A stretch of DNA of 64,000 nucleotides, taken from assembly GCA_965200775.1 (NCBI GenBank), contig OZ241383.1, positions 2,604,001-2,668,000 on the forward strand, read 5' to 3'. The DNA comes from Poriferisocius sp965200775 (lineage in GTDB: Bacteria; Actinomycetota; Acidimicrobiia; Acidimicrobiales; Bin134). Position 1 is the stretch's first letter, and each line of letters opens with the position of its first letter. The notes beneath the pieces are model-generated. The model was not told the origin of the DNA, did not search any database, and was given only the letters and a program-made list of their open reading frames with translations. Shown here in pieces: positions 60,774 through 64,000 of this stretch. The translations under genes were made by a program, and so were the position numbers.

Positions 60774-61198
60774 GCGAACCCGACGTCGACTTTGCTGCTC
60801 CCATTCGGGTGGTGCTGGCCAAGCTGGGGTTGGACGGCCACGACCGTGGCCTGAAGGTGGTGGCCCGCACGTTGAGGGACGCCGGCATGGAAGTGATCTA
60901 CCTGGGACTCCGCCAGACCACCGAGAGCATCGTGATGGCGTGTGAGCAGGAGGACGCCGACGTGATCGGACTCTCGATGCACAACGCCGGCCATCTCACC
61001 CTGGCCCCTCGAATGGTCGACGCCGTGGTCGATGCCGGACTCGACGTGCCGGTGGTGATCGGCGGCATCATCCCCACCGACGATGTCGCGGTGCTGATCG
61101 ACGCCGGGGTGGCCGCCGTGCTCGGCCCCGGAGCATCCGCTGATGAAGTGGTGGCATCGGTGCAAGACGCCGTGGCCCGTCGCCTCACCCACCAGTGA
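60770..61198 (+). CDS. B12-binding small subunit of acyl-CoA mutase
   Basis: A 142-residue cobalamin-binding domain. LGLDGHDRGLKVVARTLRDAGMEVIYLG contains the DxHxxG motif whose histidine replaces the lower ligand of cobalt; GLSMHNAG and VVIGGIIP complete the fold. It pairs with the large subunit. The stop overlaps the meaB start (GTGA). Confidence 0.92.
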   Translation: MSEPDVDFAAPIRVVLAKLGLDGHDRGLKVVARTLRDAGMEVIYLGLRQTTESIVMACEQEDADVIGLSMHNAGHLTLAPRMVDAVVDAGLDVPVVIGGIIPTDDVAVLIDAGVAAVLGPGASADEVVASVQDAVARRLTHQ

Positions 61199-62160
61199 AC
61201 CAAAGCCGCCTCGACGACCTGTTCGACGCCGCTGCCGGTGGTGATCGGCGTGTACTCGGCAAGCTGCTCACCATGGTCGAACGGCGGGGCAGCGACGCTG
61301 CCGCAGTGTCGGAGCGAGCACATCGCAGCGCTGAGCTGGCTCGGGTGGTGGGGATTACCGGGGCTCCAGGTGCAGGCAAGTCCACCATCACCGGCAAGCT
61401 GGCTTCGATGTCCGGAGCGGCCCGGCCAGCCATTCTGGCCATTGACCCGAGTTCGCCGATCACCGGCGGGGCGATCCTGGGCGACCGCATCCGCATGGAC
61501 GATCACACCGGCCACGGGGCGTTCATCCGTTCGATGGCCACCCGCGGCCACGCAGGCGGTCTGGCCGTGGCCGTTCCCGACGCGGTGAGGGTGCTCGATG
61601 CCGCGGGCTGCGATCCGATCATGGTGGAAACAGTTGGGGTGGGCCAGGTGGAGGTGTCGGTGACGGCCGCGGCCGACACAACCGTGGTGGTGGTCACCCC
61701 CGGCTGGGGCGACGCCGTCCAGGCTAACAAGGCCGGGCTGCTGGAAGTGGCCGACATCTTCGTGGTGAACAAGGCTGACCGGCCAGATGCCCGCGGTGCC
61801 CGGCGAGACCTGGAACTCATGCTCGATCTGGGTCACCGAGGGGGTTGGCGAGCGCCCATCGTCTTGACCACCGCCACCAAAGGCGATGGCATCGACGAGC
61901 TGTGGAACGAGATCGAACGCCACACCGCTCACCTTCGCGAGTCCGGGGAGTTGGTCCGGCGCCGATGCCGTAGGCGGCGAGACGAAGTGGCCAACCGGAT
62001 CGAACTGGGTCTGCGGGCCCGGGTCAAACGGGTCGTAGGGAGCGAGGCGGGTGAAGCCGCCCTTGGCAGGGTGGACCGCCGGGAACTGTCCCCCGCGGCC
62101 GCCGCAGAACAGCTCCTCGCCGGCCTCCAGCCTGGAACCTCTGGCGAAAGCACCCCATGA
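61195..62160 (+). CDS. meaB: MeaB/ArgK-type GTPase, mutase chaperone
   Basis: MeaB protects and reloads B12-dependent acyl-CoA mutases. The 321-residue G3E GTPase has the P-loop GAPGAGKSTITG (about 58), DPSSPITGGAILGDRIRM, ETVGVGQVEV and the NKAD guanine motif. Start GTG overlaps the small-subunit stop. The residues RRRCRRRRDEV near 265 form a basic stretch. Confidence 0.93.
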   Translation: MNQSRLDDLFDAAAGGDRRVLGKLLTMVERRGSDAAAVSERAHRSAELARVVGITGAPGAGKSTITGKLASMSGAARPAILAIDPSSPITGGAILGDRIRMDDHTGHGAFIRSMATRGHAGGLAVAVPDAVRVLDAAGCDPIMVETVGVGQVEVSVTAAADTTVVVVTPGWGDAVQANKAGLLEVADIFVVNKADRPDARGARRDLELMLDLGHRGGWRAPIVLTTATKGDGIDELWNEIERHTAHLRESGELVRRRCRRRRDEVANRIELGLRARVKRVVGSEAGEAALGRVDRRELSPAAAAEQLLAGLQPGTSGESTP

Positions 62161-62195
62161 ACCTCCACACTGACTTCCGAAAAGGCCGCACATGA
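62157..62195 (+). other. Minicistron bridging meaB and acyl-CoA dehydrogenase
   Basis: ATG overlapping the meaB stop (ATGA) opens the 12-codon frame MNLHTDFRKGRT. Its TGA overlaps the dehydrogenase ATG at 62192 (ATGA). No duplication is seen. Confidence 0.4.
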
Positions 62196-63907
62196 GCACC
62201 TACACCGCACCGCTGGCCGAGATCTCCTTCGTGCTTCATCACCTCGCCGGCCTCGACGAGCTGGCCCGGATCCCTGCGTGGTCCGAGGTCGGACTCGACC
62301 ACACCGAAGACCTCCTGGCCGAAGCGGGGAGGCTGGCCGCCGAGGTAATCGCCCCCACCAACCGGGTTGGCGATCAAACTGGCAGCGTGTTGGACGGCGA
62401 CGGCAACGTCACCACTCCCGACGGTTTTCAACACGCCTACCAGCAGTTCATCAAAGGGGGTTGGACCGCTGTCTCGGCCGATCCCGAGTACGGCGGGGCG
62501 GGCTTTCCCCTGGTGGTGGACGTAGCCATCCAGGAGATGGTGACCTCGGCCAACATGGCGTTCTCGCTGTGTCCGATGCTCAGCCAGAGCGCCATCGGTG
62601 CAATCAGCGCTCACGGCAGCGATGGGCAGTGCCACCGCTGGTTGCCCCAACTCATCAGCGGCACCTGGACCGGCACCATGCTGCTGACCGAACCCCACGC
62701 CGGGTCCGACGTGGGAGCGCTCACCACCCGGGCGGAACCCCAACCCGACGGCACCTTCCGAATATGGGGACAGAAGATCTTCATCACCTGGGGCGAGCAC
62801 GACCTAGCCGGCAACATCGTCCACTGCGTGCTGGCCCGCACCCCCGGCGCCCCGGAGGGCACCCGGGGTATCTCCCTGTTCCTGGTGCCCAAATACCTAG
62901 TGGGCAACAACGGCGAAACCGGCGACCGCAACGCCATCCGCTGCGTCGGGCTGGAGCACAAGGTAGGCATCCACGCCAGCCCCACCTGTGTGATGGAGTT
63001 GGACGGAGCGGTCGGCGAGCTGGTGGGCGAGGAGCATCACGGGATGCGGCTCATGTTCACCATGATGAACAAGGCCCGTCTTCTGGTGGGCTTGGAGGGT
63101 CTGGCGGTGGCCGAGCGGGCCTACCAGCAGGCCGCTGCGTTTGCCGCCGAGCGCCGCCAGGGCCGCCGCCCCGGCACCGAACCCGACGCTCAAGCTCCAA
63201 TCAGCGAACACCCCGATGTGCGGCGGATGCTGCTCGACATGAGGGCCCGAACCGAAGCCATGCGGGGGCTGCTCTACCTTCATGCCGCTACCGCCGATCG
63301 GGCCGCTCGCCATCCCGATCCCGAGATCAGAGAGCGGGCCCGGCACAGAGCCGACCTGCTGACCCCGGTATCAAAGGCGTGGTGTACCGACCAGGGTGTG
63401 GAGGTGGCGTCGGTCGGCATCCAGGTCCACGGCGGAATGGGGTTCATCGAGGAGACCGGCGCGGCACAACACTGGCGCGACAGCCGCATCGCTCCCATCT
63501 ACGAAGGCACCAACGGCATCCAGGCCATAGATCTGGTCGGGCGCAAGCTCCCGGCGGCTAGCGGCGCGCCCCTGGCCGAGCTGCTGGAGGACATGACCGG
63601 GTGGGATGACAATCTGGACCGGGCGGTTGCAGCGGTGGCCGAAGCCAGTGTTTGGCTTACCGCTCACCCTGGCGACGATGCCCTGGCCGGCGCCACCCCG
63701 TTCCTCGAGATGCTGGGCCTCACAATCGGCGGGTGGATCATGGCCCAGTCCGGGGCCGCAGCCCAGCAGCTAGCAACAACCGAACCACACCGGGCCGACT
63801 TCTGGGCCGCCAAGCAGACCTCCAGCCGCTTCTACCTCGATCAGATACTCCCCGCGGCGCAGGGTCTTCTCCCTGCGGTTACCTCCGGGATGGCCGCTCT
63901 CGGATAG
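62192..63907 (+). CDS. Acyl-CoA dehydrogenase, long form with C-terminal domain
   Basis: A 571-residue FAD enzyme. An extra N-terminal segment precedes the core; LLTEPHAGSDVGALTTRAE is the substrate/FAD motif, QVHGGMGFIEETGAAQHWRD and IYEGTNGIQAIDLVGRK (catalytic Glu) the C-terminal helices, followed by about 100 residues of the DUF-type C-terminal domain of long acyl-CoA dehydrogenases. It probably oxidises the acyl-CoA made or used by the mutase upstream. Confidence 0.92.
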   Translation: MSTYTAPLAEISFVLHHLAGLDELARIPAWSEVGLDHTEDLLAEAGRLAAEVIAPTNRVGDQTGSVLDGDGNVTTPDGFQHAYQQFIKGGWTAVSADPEYGGAGFPLVVDVAIQEMVTSANMAFSLCPMLSQSAIGAISAHGSDGQCHRWLPQLISGTWTGTMLLTEPHAGSDVGALTTRAEPQPDGTFRIWGQKIFITWGEHDLAGNIVHCVLARTPGAPEGTRGISLFLVPKYLVGNNGETGDRNAIRCVGLEHKVGIHASPTCVMELDGAVGELVGEEHHGMRLMFTMMNKARLLVGLEGLAVAERAYQQAAAFAAERRQGRRPGTEPDAQAPISEHPDVRRMLLDMRARTEAMRGLLYLHAATADRAARHPDPEIRERARHRADLLTPVSKAWCTDQGVEVASVGIQVHGGMGFIEETGAAQHWRDSRIAPIYEGTNGIQAIDLVGRKLPAASGAPLAELLEDMTGWDDNLDRAVAAVAEASVWLTAHPGDDALAGATPFLEMLGLTIGGWIMAQSGAAAQQLATTEPHRADFWAAKQTSSRFYLDQILPAAQGLLPAVTSGMAALG

Positions 63908-63928
63908 CCGGACAAACGGCAGAGCCGG

Positions 63929-64000
63929 CTACCAAGCAGACGAGTCCGTGTCCTTCACGGCGTCGGGCATCCGGTAGCTGAAACCGTCGTCGTAGGCCGA
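63929..64000 (-). CDS. C-terminal end of a gene entering from the right edge
   Basis: On the minus strand the last 72 bases read SAYDDGFSYRMPDAVKDTDS and three more residues before a TAG at 63929-63931, with no stop before the window edge. The family is not recognisable from 23 residues. Convergent with the acyl-CoA dehydrogenase gene, 21 bases away. Confidence 0.35.
   Translation of the reverse strand, partial: SAYDDGFSYRMPDAVKDTDSSAW

Noticed and set aside
59155..60888. Minus-strand frame of 577 codons
   Set aside because: Antisense shadow of the mutase large subunit.
62278..63561. Plus-strand frame of 427 codons inside the acyl-CoA dehydrogenase
   Set aside because: Alternate frame of a gene with full family motifs; Arg/Gly/His-rich composition is typical of a shifted high-GC frame.

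Overview
The window is high-GC bacterial chromosome, most likely from an actinobacterium of the class Acidimicrobiia or a close relative. The basis is the S10/spc/alpha ribosomal operon order, zinc-type S14 and L36, a CIRCE-controlled groESL pair, a GuaB3-type IMP dehydrogenase beside guaA, an SRP RNA in front of dnaX, an acyl-CoA carboxylase epsilon-like subunit, and many TANNNT-N6/7-start (leaderless) promoters. The class is an inference from gene content; no 16S gene is present.

Layout. 1-12.4 kb: end of the spc operon (rplN to adk), then infA-rpmJ-rpsM-rpsK-rpsD-rpoA-rplQ-truA, then rplM-rpsI-glmM. 12.5-19.1 kb: cell-wall and cofactor genes, with a double-length GlmS-like protein beside glmM, then acpS, NAD(P)HX repair and alanine racemase. 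19.2-24.7 kb: an SDR and a P1 peptidase on the minus strand, then a type-4 uracil-DNA glycosylase and the t6A set tsaE-tsaB-rimI-tsaD. 24.8-31.3 kb: groES-groEL, an aromatic amino-acid decarboxylase-like gene, guaB3-guaA. 31.3-34.8 kb: a KamA-family radical SAM gene, a divergent unknown gene and an SDR.

34.8-43.6 kb is accessory. It is bounded by three serine tRNA genes (GCU, UGA, GGA) and holds a PLD-helicase fusion, a PIN-like fragment, decayed RCC1-like and Fn3 sequence, a surface Fn3 protein that starts at a 20-base homopolymer, an RCC1-like lipoprotein and a broken HNH endonuclease. From about 38 to 43 kb the DNA is visibly more AT-rich. 43.7-64 kb returns to core genes: ffs, dnaX-recR, thiolase, a 5'-3' exonuclease, an acyl-CoA carboxylase set, aat, a double cyclophilin-like protein, lysC-asd, MazG, an FAD oxidoreductase, and a split B12-dependent acyl-CoA mutase with its MeaB GTPase and an acyl-CoA dehydrogenase.

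The most unusual signal runs through the whole window and concerns gene junctions. Where an upstream stop codon overlaps a possible start (ATGA, GTGA, TGATG, TAATG) but the true next gene lies further on, the short frame opened there usually ends exactly at a stop that overlaps the true start. These minicistrons (2 to 23 codons) bridge rpsN-rpsH, secY-adk, infA-rpmJ, rpsM-rpsK, udg-tsaE, rimI-tsaD, dnaX-recR, the two mutase subunits and meaB-acyl-CoA dehydrogenase. Several arose by tandem duplication of the junction itself, and some then repeat the C-terminal residues of the upstream protein. rimI-tsaD carries a ladder of four. The second main signal is a C20 tract placed just after a leaderless-type start of the Fn3 surface protein, which looks like a phase-variable switch in the off position.
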